The notes: generated by a model from the letters alone, not told the origin. A stretch of 64,000 bases of DNA from UBA2402 sp044371005 (GCA_044371005.1 JBILUL010000004.1:16032-80031), one strand, 5' to 3'. Positions 17,991-26,614 are shown, counted from the stretch's first letter. Numbers and translations are program-made.

Positions 17991-18422
17991 ATGCAGACGC
18001 TTTTTGGTCAGGATTCGCCACAGGAGCAGCGTGACGCGGCATTGATGGCTGCGTACGAGGCGAGCGGCCGAACGCTGGATGATCTGCCGTACACGCCGGA
18101 GTTTGAGCAGATCTTCGCAGCGGCCGGCGGTGAGGCAGTCTGGGGTTCCCGCAAGGAAGCCTTCCGGCGGCTGCACAACCTCCGCAAGCGCGGGGGGCTG
18201 GCCCGTCTTGGTCGCAGCGGGAGCGGTGCGATCAAGGTCTCGCGTGACGAAGAGACGCTGGTGTGTGAACTGGTGATCGGGGCCGTGGGATCGCTGGGGC
18301 AGCGTGACCAGCTTCCATTTGATGGCCAGTTGGATGCGCTGAACCTTGAGTTTGGAAACCGGACCGGGCGGCAGCTCAGTCAGTACGACTTCTGGCGGCT
18401 GATTGCCAAGGTCGCCAAGTAA
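17991..18422 (+). CDS. Conserved-looking hypothetical protein
   Basis: A 143-residue soluble protein with a strong ribosome binding site (GAGGAG, 5 nt before the ATG). The sequence is rich in helix-forming residues and contains AFRRLHNLRKRGGLARLGRSG, a basic stretch that could touch nucleic acid. The C-terminus, TGRQLSQYDFWRLIAKVAK, is also helical. No signal peptide or membrane segment is visible. It lies 52 bp after the propeller gene and 27 bp before the next unknown gene, so the three may be one transcript. I do not recognise the family. Confidence 0.7.
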   Translation: MQTLFGQDSPQEQRDAALMAAYEASGRTLDDLPYTPEFEQIFAAAGGEAVWGSRKEAFRRLHNLRKRGGLARLGRSGSGAIKVSRDEETLVCELVIGAVGSLGQRDQLPFDGQLDALNLEFGNRTGRQLSQYDFWRLIAKVAK

Positions 18423-18449
18423 GACGGGGCGTACGCTCCCTGCACACCC

Positions 18450-19385
18450 ATGAACCGATCGATCCAGACGTTTCTGACCGACCTCATCGACTACGCCGGG
18501 CTCTTTCCGCCCGCGAAGCTCGACATGCAGCGCAGCGTTGAGACCTACAACCGGGCTCGGGTGGGTGAGCACGAGTTTGCGCTGGGGCGGTTTGTGTGTC
18601 CCGTGTCGAGACTGCCGGAGTTCAGCAAGCACGCCGCGGCGCTCCTGCCGGGAACCTTTGCCACAAGCGGCTACCGCGAGCAGGCTCACGCAGGAGAACC
18701 CTGGCGATTGAGTGTGCTGATTGACGGCGAGTTGGAGCAGGACTTGGATGTGATTGAGGGGTTCAATCACCATCACAGCGATGCGGAGCAGGGCCAGGCG
18801 ATCATCGATGCCGTGGAACTGAAGGTGACGGATGTGAATCAGATCGATGAGGTCCTTGATGAGATGTCAGAGGGGCTGTATCCGTTCTTTGAGTTTCCGG
18901 TGAGTGGCGACTGCCGCGGGTTTGTGGCGGCACTTGCGGGCAATCCAGCCGCCGCGAAGATCCGAACTGGTGGTGTGACCCCCGGTGCGTTTCCCACTCC
19001 GCTTGAGATCGCGCAGTTCCTGGTGGCGTGTTCAGGTGCTGATGTGCCGTTCAAGGCAACCGCAGGGTTGCACCACCCGATCCGGGGCGTGCAGCGGCTG
19101 ACGTACGAGAAGGACAGTGCCTCCTGCACGATGCACGGATTTGTGAACCTCTTCCTGTGTGCCGCGTTGGTGCGTGCGAAGGGGCTTGATGTGGAGCGAG
19201 CCGAGGCCATTCTTGCCGAGGAAGGCGTGGGGAGTTTCAAATTCACGGCCGATGCGGTCCAGTGGCAGCGCCAGAGCATTGATCTGGCGGCGCTGGACAA
19301 GGTGCGTCAGTCCTTTGCGCTGAGCTTCGGAAGCTGCTCCTTTGATGAACCCATCGAAGACTTGAAGAAGCTGGGGTGGTGCTGA
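18450..19385 (+). CDS. Hypothetical protein with LIDYAGLFPPA motif
   Basis: A 311-residue soluble protein that begins FLTDLIDYAGLFPPAKLDM, a stretch I recall from conserved bacterial proteins of unknown function. The middle holds VTPGAFPTPLEIAQFLVAC, KATAGLHHPIRG and MHGFVNLFLCAALV. Alternating strands and helices with conserved glutamate and lysine suggest a TIM-barrel-like fold, but that is only a guess. No signal peptide is present. It is closely spaced behind the preceding unknown gene. No function is assigned. Confidence 0.7.
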   Translation: MNRSIQTFLTDLIDYAGLFPPAKLDMQRSVETYNRARVGEHEFALGRFVCPVSRLPEFSKHAAALLPGTFATSGYREQAHAGEPWRLSVLIDGELEQDLDVIEGFNHHHSDAEQGQAIIDAVELKVTDVNQIDEVLDEMSEGLYPFFEFPVSGDCRGFVAALAGNPAAAKIRTGGVTPGAFPTPLEIAQFLVACSGADVPFKATAGLHHPIRGVQRLTYEKDSASCTMHGFVNLFLCAALVRAKGLDVERAEAILAEEGVGSFKFTADAVQWQRQSIDLAALDKVRQSFALSFGSCSFDEPIEDLKKLGWC

Positions 19386-19538
19386 TCGCGTCTGGGGCAA
19401 GAGCTCTCAGGGAACGTCGCGTTCGGGTTATCTGCCTGTGGAAAGGCATAGGGTGGTCGGCGTGACTTGCTCCATACCATCGCTCCGGAGAGATTCCCGT
19501 GCAGGGTGGGGTCCGCCGGGTCGATATCGAGGAGCGAA

Positions 19539-21113
19539 ATGGTCCGTTCAACAACTGTCGTCGGTGGCGTTGCGCTGTCAGTAGCTGCGGCTCTGTGTGG
19601 GCCTTCTGCTGCGCACGCTCAGGATCTGGCGGTGCAGGTGGTGGCAACGGGGCTGGCGGCGCCCGTGTATTGCACCGCGCCAGTCGGTGATGACAATCGC
19701 CTGTTCGTGGTGCAACTGCGTCGATTCGGCAATGGCCTGATCCGCGTGGTTGACCTGCGCACCGGGCAGGTTGCATCGGGCAGCTATCTTGACATCGGGC
19801 CGGTTGGTACCGGGGCCGAGCAGGGCTTCTACAGCATTGCCTTTCACCCCGAGTTCATGACCAACGGCTACTTCTATGTGAAGTACTGCTCGGTTGGGGT
19901 GGCGGGCGTGACGGCGGGTGATGTGTATGTCGTGCGGTACCGCGCGATGGGTGGTGATCCAATGGCGACCGCAGCGGACCCCGCATCGGCCCAGATCATC
20001 CTCAAGGTCACCAAGCCTGAATCAATCCACAACGGAGGTTGGCTGGGTTTCGGCCCAGATGGGTATCTGTATCTTGCCACAGGTGATGGCGGAAACTCCA
20101 ATGACACGACGGGCGGCGTTTCGTTCCCGCCTTACCACACGCCCGAGACGGGCAATGCGCAGGATCTCACGGACAACATCCTGGGCAAGGTGCTCCGACT
20201 CGACGTGAATGGTCCGGACGGGCAACCTGGAACTGCAGACGACGATGGGTACCCGGCGGATCCGAATCGCCACTACACCATTCCGCCGACCAACCCTTAT
20301 GTGGGAACCGTCAATACACCCGAACTGTGGGCCAATGGCGTGCGCAATCCGTGGCGATGCAGCTTTGATCGCGAAACGGGCGATTTCTGGCTCGGGGATG
20401 TCGGCCAGGCGGAGCGCGAGGAGATCAATCGCAACGTCGGCAATCAGCCCGCGATCAACTATGGCTGGCGATGCCTCGAAGGGACGCGATGCACGGGCCT
20501 TGCCGGGTGCTCCTGCGCGGATCCGACGATCGCAGCTCCGGTGCACGAGTACAACCACACCAATGGGTGCGCGGTGGTGGGTGGGTATGTCTATCGAGGG
20601 TCGGCGATCCCGTGGCTTCGCGGAACCTACTTCTTCGCGGACTTCTGCACCGTCGATCTCTTCTCGTTCAGGATGGTGGGGAACACGAAGACCGAGTTCA
20701 CCGATCGCACCACCGAGCTTGATCCTGCCGGCACGATCACGAACGTGACGATCTCCTCATTCGGCGAGGACGACCGGGGCGAACTGTATCTGGTGGACCA
20801 GAGCGCGGGACGACTGCTGCGGATCGTCGCGCCCGGCCCGCTGGTTGATTGCAACAGCAACGGTCGCCACGACTTCGGCGACATCGCTTCGGGCAACAGC
20901 GCCGATACGAACACCGATGGCATCCCGGATGAATGCCAGGTCCTCTGTCCGGCTGATTTCAATCAGGACGGGGGCGTGGATGGTGCGGATATCGAGGCGT
21001 TCTTCACGGCGTGGGCCGCGGGTGATTCTGCAGGCGATGTGAATCGTGATGGCGGCGTGGATGGTGCCGACATTGAAGCGTTCTTCATTCCGTGGGAAGC
21101 GGGCGGCTGCTGA
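19539..21113 (+). CDS. Secreted PQQ-dependent sugar dehydrogenase-like protein with C-terminal dockerin-like domain
   Basis: A 524-residue exported protein. A signal peptide ends at AHAQ near residue 27. A six-bladed glucose/sorbosone dehydrogenase propeller follows, with NRLFVVQL, FHPEF, IHNGGWLGFGPDGYLYLATGDGG, NPYVG, WANGVRNPWRCSFDR and WLGDVGQAEREEIN. These match soluble aldose dehydrogenases that use PQQ. The C-terminus has a calcium-type segment (DCNSNG...DTNTDGIPDEC) and two dockerin-like EF-hand repeats, DFNQDGGVDGADIEAFF and DVNRDGGVDGADIEAFF. The ATG at 19539 has GAGGAG upstream and is preferred over the start at 19467. It is convergent with the helicase gene, one base apart. Confidence 0.88.
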   Translation: MVRSTTVVGGVALSVAAALCGPSAAHAQDLAVQVVATGLAAPVYCTAPVGDDNRLFVVQLRRFGNGLIRVVDLRTGQVASGSYLDIGPVGTGAEQGFYSIAFHPEFMTNGYFYVKYCSVGVAGVTAGDVYVVRYRAMGGDPMATAADPASAQIILKVTKPESIHNGGWLGFGPDGYLYLATGDGGNSNDTTGGVSFPPYHTPETGNAQDLTDNILGKVLRLDVNGPDGQPGTADDDGYPADPNRHYTIPPTNPYVGTVNTPELWANGVRNPWRCSFDRETGDFWLGDVGQAEREEINRNVGNQPAINYGWRCLEGTRCTGLAGCSCADPTIAAPVHEYNHTNGCAVVGGYVYRGSAIPWLRGTYFFADFCTVDLFSFRMVGNTKTEFTDRTTELDPAGTITNVTISSFGEDDRGELYLVDQSAGRLLRIVAPGPLVDCNSNGRHDFGDIASGNSADTNTDGIPDECQVLCPADFNQDGGVDGADIEAFFTAWAAGDSAGDVNRDGGVDGADIEAFFIPWEAGGC

Positions 21114-21114
21114 G

Positions 21115-23436
21115 TCATTCGGTCACGACCGTGACACCCTCGGGCAGCGCCGCGATGAAGAGCCGTCCGTAGCGTGCGGTCAGCACGCGCGGGTCAAGCA
21201 CCACGACGCGGCCTGAGTCGCTCTTGCTGCGGATGAGCCGGCCGAACCCCTGCTTGAACTTGATGATCGCCCGGGGCAGAGAATCCTCCATGAAGGGATT
21301 GCCGCCCCGTTCTTCGATGAGTTCGAGCCGCGCCTGCGTCAATGGCCGGTCGGGCGGATCGAATGGGAGTTTGGTGATGATGACGTTGCGCAGGTTTCTG
21401 CCGCGGACATCGACGCCCTGCCAGAATGAGGCTGCACCCAGCAGCACCGAGTGTTCGTTCTCCCTGAAGCGCTGCAGGATGAGGGTGCGGGACCCATCGC
21501 GCCCTTGAGCGAGCATCGGGAAGCCTCGCTGCGAAAGCGGCATGGCCAGTTCGTGCGCCATCGCGTTGAGCGTCGCGAAGCTCGTGAAGAGCACGAATGC
21601 GCCGCCCGCCGTGGCATCGATGTGACGGAGAATCTGGTGCGCCAGTGCCTTGTTGTACGGCGCTCTTGCACCGCCGGGAACGCCGGCCGTGAGTTCACGC
21701 GGCACGAACACCTGCATCTGCGTGCGGTAGTCAAAAGGGCTCCCCACCTGAAACGCGCGTGAGCCTTCACAGCCGATACGCGACATCAGATGGGCGAAGG
21801 CCGTCTCGGCACTTTCAGTGGACTCTTCTTCGCGGACACTCCTGGTGGCCAGCGTGGCGCTCGCCAGCGTCACCGAGAAGTCCTGTCGGAAGAGACGCTC
21901 TCTGAGGATCGGAGCCACCTCGACCGGCGCGCACGCCAGTTCAACGCGCTGCGTGGCTTGTCCGAATCGCTCCTCGTCGTCGCTGCCGCCGCCGGAGAGC
22001 TCCACCCAGTAGGCGTAGCCTGGCAGCGACTGGGAGAGAAGCACTTCCGCATCCGCGGCGATCATCTCGGCCCTCAGCGAATAACTGTTGAGTTCAAAGG
22101 CATCCGCCTCGCCCTTGCAGAGCGTCTTGAGACCCTTGAGCGACAAGGCCAGTTCACGCATCGCGGGCGTGAGGACATTGGCCACTGCGCCGGGCTCTCT
22201 CACGCGGCAGATGTTGTCAGAGCCTTGCACTGGCTTCTCGCCCGCCTGCGCCTTTTCCTCAAGGCGCCTTGCACGAACCAGTTCGATCAGCGAATCAAAG
22301 AACGCACGACAGACATCCGAGGCCTTCGTGACATGCGAGATGGCCCGATCGATCACTGCGCGGTCACCCACCTGCAGTTCCAGCGAGGCCAGAGCACCTC
22401 GTCCAGTGCGCGGATGGTAGAGCGAGGAGAGCAGGAAGTTGATCCGCCGTTCCGTGAGCGATACGCCGAAGTGCTCGCTGGCGACATCCTCGACGTTGTG
22501 CGCTTCATCGAGCACCACGTGGTGATAGCGGGGGAGGATGGCCACTTCCTGTGAGCGAAGGGCCAGATCCGCGAAGAAGAGCGCGTGGTTGCAGATCAGC
22601 AGATTCGAGGCTTCGAGCCGCCGCCGGGCACGTTGGTAGAAGCAGACCTTGTAGGTGGGGCACCGGCGTCCCATGCAGTTGCCGCTGTCGGATTGCACCT
22701 TGTCCCAGACGCCGCCACGCTCGAGTTGCGGCAGCGTGGAGAGTGTTCCATCGGTGGTGGCATAGGCCCAATCTTCGATGGCGTGCAGGGAGCGACGAGC
22801 GACCGGGTCGGAGAAGAGTCGTTCCTGTCGCTGCGATGCGAGTTTCAGACGGCGCAGGCTCAGGTAGTTGCCCCGACCCTTGACCAGAATCGGGCGGACC
22901 GGATAGCGGGGGGGAATGGGAGTGCCCGCGTCGTCGGTGGGGCCCGCGATCGGATATCCATCGTCGTCGAAGGCCGTGATTTCATCGTCGGCCGGAGGAG
23001 GAGCCTCTTCAGGGCCGGGCAGGGTTTCCAGGGGCGGGGGCATTTCCAGGCCCATCGCCTTCAGGAGCATCGGCACGTCCTTCTCGATCAACTGTTCCTG
23101 AAGCGAGATGGTGTGCGTGGCGATCACCACGGTTTCGCCCTTGAGGCAGCGAAGGATCGCGGGGACCAGATAGGCAAAGCTCTTGCCGACGCCCGTGCCA
23201 GCTTCGGCGACCAGGTGCGTGCGAGTCTCCATCGCCGTCGCGACCGCGTGGGCCATGCGCAGCTGCTCCGGGCGTGACTCGTGCTGGGTGCCCAGGATCA
23301 CGCTGACGGGGCCGCCTTGCCCGAGGATGTCTTCGACCGTTCGCTCCAAGGCTGCAAGCGTAGTGATCCCGAACAGTGGGTGGGGGGTGGGGGTGGGGGG
23401 GTGGGTTGCTACGATCCGCCCATGACTACTTCCCAC
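21115..23436 (-). CDS. dinG: DinG/XPD-family ATP-dependent DNA helicase
   Basis: A 773-residue superfamily 2 5'-3' helicase. Walker A is EAGTGVGKS. Motif Ia is IATHTISLQEQL. A four-cysteine iron-sulfur region spans CMGRRCPTYKVC plus an upstream cysteine candidate. The DEAH box is VVLDEAHNVED. The C-terminal motor holds GAASFWQGVD, KLPFDPPDRP and QGFGRLIRSKSDSGRV. Family members unwind R-loops, forks and G-quadruplexes. The start is uncertain: the ATG at 23436 overlaps the ridA start on the other strand, and its first 20 codons encode a Pro/His run made by a G-rich tract. A TTG near residue 30 is an alternative. Confidence 0.9.
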   Translation of the reverse strand: MGSSHGRIVATHPPTPTPHPLFGITTLAALERTVEDILGQGGPVSVILGTQHESRPEQLRMAHAVATAMETRTHLVAEAGTGVGKSFAYLVPAILRCLKGETVVIATHTISLQEQLIEKDVPMLLKAMGLEMPPPLETLPGPEEAPPPADDEITAFDDDGYPIAGPTDDAGTPIPPRYPVRPILVKGRGNYLSLRRLKLASQRQERLFSDPVARRSLHAIEDWAYATTDGTLSTLPQLERGGVWDKVQSDSGNCMGRRCPTYKVCFYQRARRRLEASNLLICNHALFFADLALRSQEVAILPRYHHVVLDEAHNVEDVASEHFGVSLTERRINFLLSSLYHPRTGRGALASLELQVGDRAVIDRAISHVTKASDVCRAFFDSLIELVRARRLEEKAQAGEKPVQGSDNICRVREPGAVANVLTPAMRELALSLKGLKTLCKGEADAFELNSYSLRAEMIAADAEVLLSQSLPGYAYWVELSGGGSDDEERFGQATQRVELACAPVEVAPILRERLFRQDFSVTLASATLATRSVREEESTESAETAFAHLMSRIGCEGSRAFQVGSPFDYRTQMQVFVPRELTAGVPGGARAPYNKALAHQILRHIDATAGGAFVLFTSFATLNAMAHELAMPLSQRGFPMLAQGRDGSRTLILQRFRENEHSVLLGAASFWQGVDVRGRNLRNVIITKLPFDPPDRPLTQARLELIEERGGNPFMEDSLPRAIIKFKQGFGRLIRSKSDSGRVVVLDPRVLTARYGRLFIAALPEGVTVVTE
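23378..23405 (+). repeat. Five consecutive G-tracts (G-quadruplex-type sequence)
   Basis: Runs of 3, 6, 5, 7 and 3 G residues are separated by single T residues. The tract ends 16 bp before the ridA ATG on its sense strand. It also encodes the Pro/Thr/His stretch at the N-terminus of the DinG-like protein on the other strand. The one-base loops fit a very stable parallel quadruplex. Confidence 0.8.
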
Positions 23437-23892
23437 GATCCTGAAGCCGCTCTCGCCGCCCTTGGTCTTGCCCTGCCCGCTGCCGCGAAGCCAGTCGCGG
23501 CCTACATCCCGACCAAGCAGGTGGGCAACCTCCTCTACGTCTCAGGCCAGATCCCCATGCGTGAAGGACAGATGATCGCCAAGGGGTCGCTGCCGACGCA
23601 GGTGTCGGAGCAGGTGGCTCTCGAGTGTGCGCAGCAGTGCACCCTCAACGGGCTCGCCGCGGCGAAGGCGGCACTTGGCTCGCTCTCGCGGATCAAGCAG
23701 GTCGTGCGTGTTGGCGTCTTCGTGTGCAGCGAGCCGGGCTTCGAGCAGCAGCCCAAGATCGCCAACGGGTGCAGCGAACTTCTCGTCAAGGTCTTTGGTG
23801 ATGCCGGTCGTCACTGCCGTGCCGCGGTGGGTTCGGTGGCGTTGCCGCTTGGCGCTCCGGTCGAGATTGAGTTCCTCTTCGAGGTTCAGTGA
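23422..23892 (+). CDS. ridA: RidA/YjgF family protein
   Basis: A 156-residue protein of the RidA superfamily, which hydrolyses reactive enamine/imine intermediates from PLP enzymes. It shows the fold-defining stretches GNLLYVSGQIPMREGQ, ALNGLAAAKAALGSLSRIKQVVRVGVFV and GDAGRHCRAAVGSVALPLGAPVEIEFLFEV. The arginine that contacts the substrate carboxylate in active RidA is represented in the HCRAAVG stretch. The ATG at 23422 is supported by the start of family similarity. A G-rich tract replaces a normal leader. It overlaps the start of the divergent helicase gene by 15 bp and is followed 23 bp later by the YceH gene. Confidence 0.88.
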   Translation: MTTSHDPEAALAALGLALPAAAKPVAAYIPTKQVGNLLYVSGQIPMREGQMIAKGSLPTQVSEQVALECAQQCTLNGLAAAKAALGSLSRIKQVVRVGVFVCSEPGFEQQPKIANGCSELLVKVFGDAGRHCRAAVGSVALPLGAPVEIEFLFEVQ

Positions 23893-23915
23893 TCTGCAAG
23901 TGAGGGTTGCGAGCC

Positions 23916-24581
23916 ATGGTGAATCTGAATCGGGATGAATGCCGCGTGCTGGGCACGATGATCGAAAAGGCCCAGACCGTTCCTGGCCAGTACCCCATCA
24001 CGCTCAACGCGTTGACCAACGGGTGCAGCCAGAAGAACAATCGCGACCCTGTCACGAACCTGAGTGAAGATCAGGTCTTCGAGGCGGTGGACACATTGCG
24101 GGGCAAGGGCATCGTGCGCGAGGTGATGCTCACGGGAAGCCGCGTGGCCAAGTTCAGGCACGTGGCCCGCGAGATTTTCGCCGTCAGCACCGAGGAACTG
24201 GTCATACTCGCGGAGTTGTGGCTGCGCGGCCCGCAGTCCGCGGCGGAGCTCCGGGCCAATGCCTCGCGCATGGCTCCGCTCGAATCCGTTGAATCGGTTA
24301 CGGCACTCCTGCATGCGATGGCGGCACGGCCCGAGCCGTTTGTGCGTGAACTTCCCCGCCGGTCGGGCGAGCGAACCACGCGATTCGTTCAGCTCATCTC
24401 GCCGGACCTGCATGATGTCTCGGCGCCGCTGCACAGCGATGCGGGAACGCACGAAGTGCATCAGGGCAGCCGGCAGACCGACGAGCAGCTGTTGCAGCGC
24501 CTCGAGCGGCTCGAGAAGCAGTGGGTGGAACTCAAGGCGAGTGTCGATTCGCTCGTCGCGGCAGTGGGGCGGCTGGGCTGA
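23916..24581 (+). CDS. YceH family protein (DUF480)
   Basis: A 221-residue cytoplasmic protein. MIEKAQTVPGQYPITLNALTNGCSQKNNRDPV is the typical N-terminal stretch of YceH, and LRGPQSAAELRANASRM is the second winged-helix repeat. The end (LLQRLERLEKQWVELKASVDSL) is a short coiled coil. The family fold is two winged helices, but the cellular role is not established. I chose the ATG at 23916 over a TTG nine bases upstream because family proteins begin near this point. It is probably cotranscribed with ridA. Confidence 0.88.
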   Translation: MVNLNRDECRVLGTMIEKAQTVPGQYPITLNALTNGCSQKNNRDPVTNLSEDQVFEAVDTLRGKGIVREVMLTGSRVAKFRHVAREIFAVSTEELVILAELWLRGPQSAAELRANASRMAPLESVESVTALLHAMAARPEPFVRELPRRSGERTTRFVQLISPDLHDVSAPLHSDAGTHEVHQGSRQTDEQLLQRLERLEKQWVELKASVDSLVAAVGRLG

Positions 24582-24637
24582 GCGTTCGGATTGCCCCCTG
24601 GTACTTTCAAGATGCTGTGATTGCGGGCCTGACTCCT

Positions 24638-25621
24638 ATGAACAGTCAAGAAGTGCGCTATTCGTGGAAACTCCTTCGTGCCGGCACGTTCCGTCTCGAC
24701 GGCGGTTCAATGTTCGGGCTGATTCCGCGGAGTGTCTGGAGCAGGTCGGTTGCCTGCGATGAGAAGGGCCGCATCACGGTGCAGCACAACTGCCTCCTGC
24801 TTGAAGGTGGCGGGCGACGGGTGGTGATCGAGGTGGGCACGGGTGACAAACTCGATCCGAAGAGCCGCGATCTGTTCGCGATGGAAGACCGTGACATCCG
24901 CGCCGCACTGCATGAAGTGGATTGCAGGTGTGAGGACATCAATGCCGTCGTGACGACGCACCTGCACTTCGATCACAGCGGTGGTCTGACGCGATTGTGT
25001 TTGCCGGGCGAAACGGCAGATTGGACCGGTGCCGCGTCAGGGATGGCTGGCGCTCGGCCGGATCATGGTGTGAAGCTCACCTTTCCCAACGCGACCATCT
25101 ACACGCAGGAACGTGAATGGAAGGACGCCCTCGCAAACCGCAGCGTGATGACACGAACGTACTTCAAGGACCACTTGCTGCCACTGGCTGAGCGGATCGT
25201 GCGAGTGGATTCTCCACGACCCTTCCCGCTGGGCCAGATCCCGGAGCGCGATCAGCTTCCGATGGTCGATGTGGAGACGCGGACGACGTCGCTGCCGGGG
25301 CTTCCGGGCGTGGGCGTCTTCCTTGTGCCGGGGCACACGTGGGGCCAGCAGGCCATCACATTCGTCGATACCACCGGTCAGCGCGTGGTCTACGTGCCCG
25401 ATGTCATGCCCACCGCGGCCCACCTGGGGCAGGCCTACAGCCTCGCCTATGACGTGGAGCCGTACACCAGCTGTGTCTCGCGGCACTGGCTCCTGGCCGA
25501 GGCTTCCGTCCGCAAGTGGGTGCTGGTACTCGATCATGAGCCAGGGCACCCTTGCTTCACGGTGAAGACCAATGAAAAAGGCTGGTTCGATCTCGAACCA
25601 GCCTCGATTGGATGTGGGTGA
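24638..25621 (+). CDS. MBL-fold metallo-hydrolase
   Basis: A 327-residue metallo-beta-lactamase-fold enzyme. The metal site is THLHFDHSGG (HxHxDH), then VPGHTWGQQ, YVPDVMPT and a C-terminal DHEPGHP. The N-terminus LLRAGTFRLDGGSMFGLIPR is shared with many bacterial MBL hydrolases of unknown substrate. I start at the ATG at 24638 because upstream residues look unlike protein. The last codons also encode a perfect hairpin followed on the minus strand by five T residues, which serves as terminator for the convergent lipoprotein gene. Confidence 0.85.
   Translation: MNSQEVRYSWKLLRAGTFRLDGGSMFGLIPRSVWSRSVACDEKGRITVQHNCLLLEGGGRRVVIEVGTGDKLDPKSRDLFAMEDRDIRAALHEVDCRCEDINAVVTTHLHFDHSGGLTRLCLPGETADWTGAASGMAGARPDHGVKLTFPNATIYTQEREWKDALANRSVMTRTYFKDHLLPLAERIVRVDSPRPFPLGQIPERDQLPMVDVETRTTSLPGLPGVGVFLVPGHTWGQQAITFVDTTGQRVVYVPDVMPTAAHLGQAYSLAYDVEPYTSCVSRHWLLAEASVRKWVLVLDHEPGHPCFTVKTNEKGWFDLEPASIGCG
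25575..25603 (-). terminator. Rho-independent terminator inside the end of the convergent MBL gene
   Basis: An 11-bp perfect stem (GGCTGGTTCGA with its complement) surrounds a 2-base spacer. On the minus strand it is followed directly by TTTTT. It lies 40 bp past the stop of the TPR lipoprotein gene and inside codons of the plus-strand hydrolase gene. Confidence 0.8.
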
Positions 25622-25642
25622 TCGCTGCCGAGCAGCGAGTGA

Positions 25643-26338
25643 TCAGTTGCCCTTGGGAGCGTACTCGGGCAGCACGAACTCTTCGGGCTTGAGGCCGAAT
25701 CCCGGTGCGGGCTTTTCACCCAGCTCGATCAGCTTGGCGACGACATCAGGGTTCGAAGGGTCGATGAAGTATGCCATGCGCAGGCGACGCGTCTGTGACT
25801 TGAGGTCGCCGACGGACGCATGGAACTCAGCGAGCGCGATCTGCGGCTTGGTCGACTTGCCGCCATCGATCTTCGCGGCGGTGAGCAGTGCTTCCTTGGC
25901 TTCATCGGCGTTGCCCAGCTTGGCCGAGAAGGTGCCGAGGCGGAGGTAGTCGCTGACGCGTCCACGCTCTGATGCATTGCGGCGAAGCAGCGTCGTCAGC
26001 GCGTCGCGCTCATCGGCGTCGAGCATCGCCTGCGCCTGCAGGTCGAGGTAGTCGTCGTTGAGGGGCGAAACGTCGAGCGCAATCGTCAGTTCCTCGATGG
26101 CGCTGCGGGCGCGGCCATCAGCGACGTAGGCCTTGGCCAGGTCGTAGCGGAGCTGGTGGGCTTCGGGCTTGCGCTGGATGTACTCAGCGTAGTTTTCCTG
26201 AGCCTTCATGTAGTCGCCGGCTTTGTACGCCGCGTCGCCATCACGCTTGACGATGTGCAGCGGACGCTTGGAACCGCATCCTGCGACCAGTGAACTGAGA
26301 GTGAGAGCTGCGATGAGCAGCGGGCGTGCCAATTTCAT
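25643..26338 (-). CDS. TPR-repeat lipoprotein
   Basis: A 231-residue probable outer-membrane or periplasmic lipoprotein. The signal peptide ends in the lipobox LVAGC, with lipidated Cys21. Tandem TPR-like helical hairpins follow: GDAAYKAGDYMKAQENYAEYIQRKP, LRYDLAKAYVADGRARSAIEELTIALDVSP and TFSAKLGNADEAKEALLTAAKI. TPR lipoproteins usually act as assembly or scaffold factors. The ATG at 26338 has AAGGA 7-8 nt upstream; a TTG at 26344 is the alternative. It is convergent with the MBL gene and divergent from the thioredoxin gene. Confidence 0.85.
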   Translation of the reverse strand: MKLARPLLIAALTLSSLVAGCGSKRPLHIVKRDGDAAYKAGDYMKAQENYAEYIQRKPEAHQLRYDLAKAYVADGRARSAIEELTIALDVSPLNDDYLDLQAQAMLDADERDALTTLLRRNASERGRVSDYLRLGTFSAKLGNADEAKEALLTAAKIDGGKSTKPQIALAEFHASVGDLKSQTRRLRMAYFIDPSNPDVVAKLIELGEKPAPGFGLKPEEFVLPEYAPKGN

Positions 26339-26405
26339 GAACAAGTCCTTTCCGTGGAAGACAGCATGATAGTGGCCGCGCTCAACTCGCAGGGTTCGGT
26401 CCGGT

Positions 26406-26434
26406 TTGTTTCTGTGTAAGATGTTGCGGATAAT
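26406..26434 (+). promoter_or_regulatory. Candidate sigma70-type promoter for the TlpA-like gene
   Basis: TTGTTT at 26406-26411 and GATAAT at 26429-26434 are 17 bases apart. The leader to the ATG at 26615 would be about 175 nt and contains a CCGGG/CCCGG inverted repeat near 26500-26516. Confidence 0.45.
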
Positions 26435-26614
26435 GGATTTAGCTGATTCCTGCGTGGCGTGGTCCTGTGGGTGGAAGGGGTGGGTCTGTGTTGAAAATCC
26501 GGGGTGTTACCCGGGAACCAAACGCCTTACAATGGATCCAACTGATTCGGGCTGCCGCTGCGTGCACGCAGCGGGATTCCTGCCCGACTGAATGTGTCCC
26601 CCTATGGAGTCTGT

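Noticed and set aside
14966..17992. A roughly 1000-codon open frame on the minus strand opposite the amidotransferase, glycosylase and propeller genes.
   Set aside because: The product is rich in Arg, His, Gly and Pro with no domain, and it lies opposite three well-supported genes. It is a shadow caused by the high-GC codon pattern.
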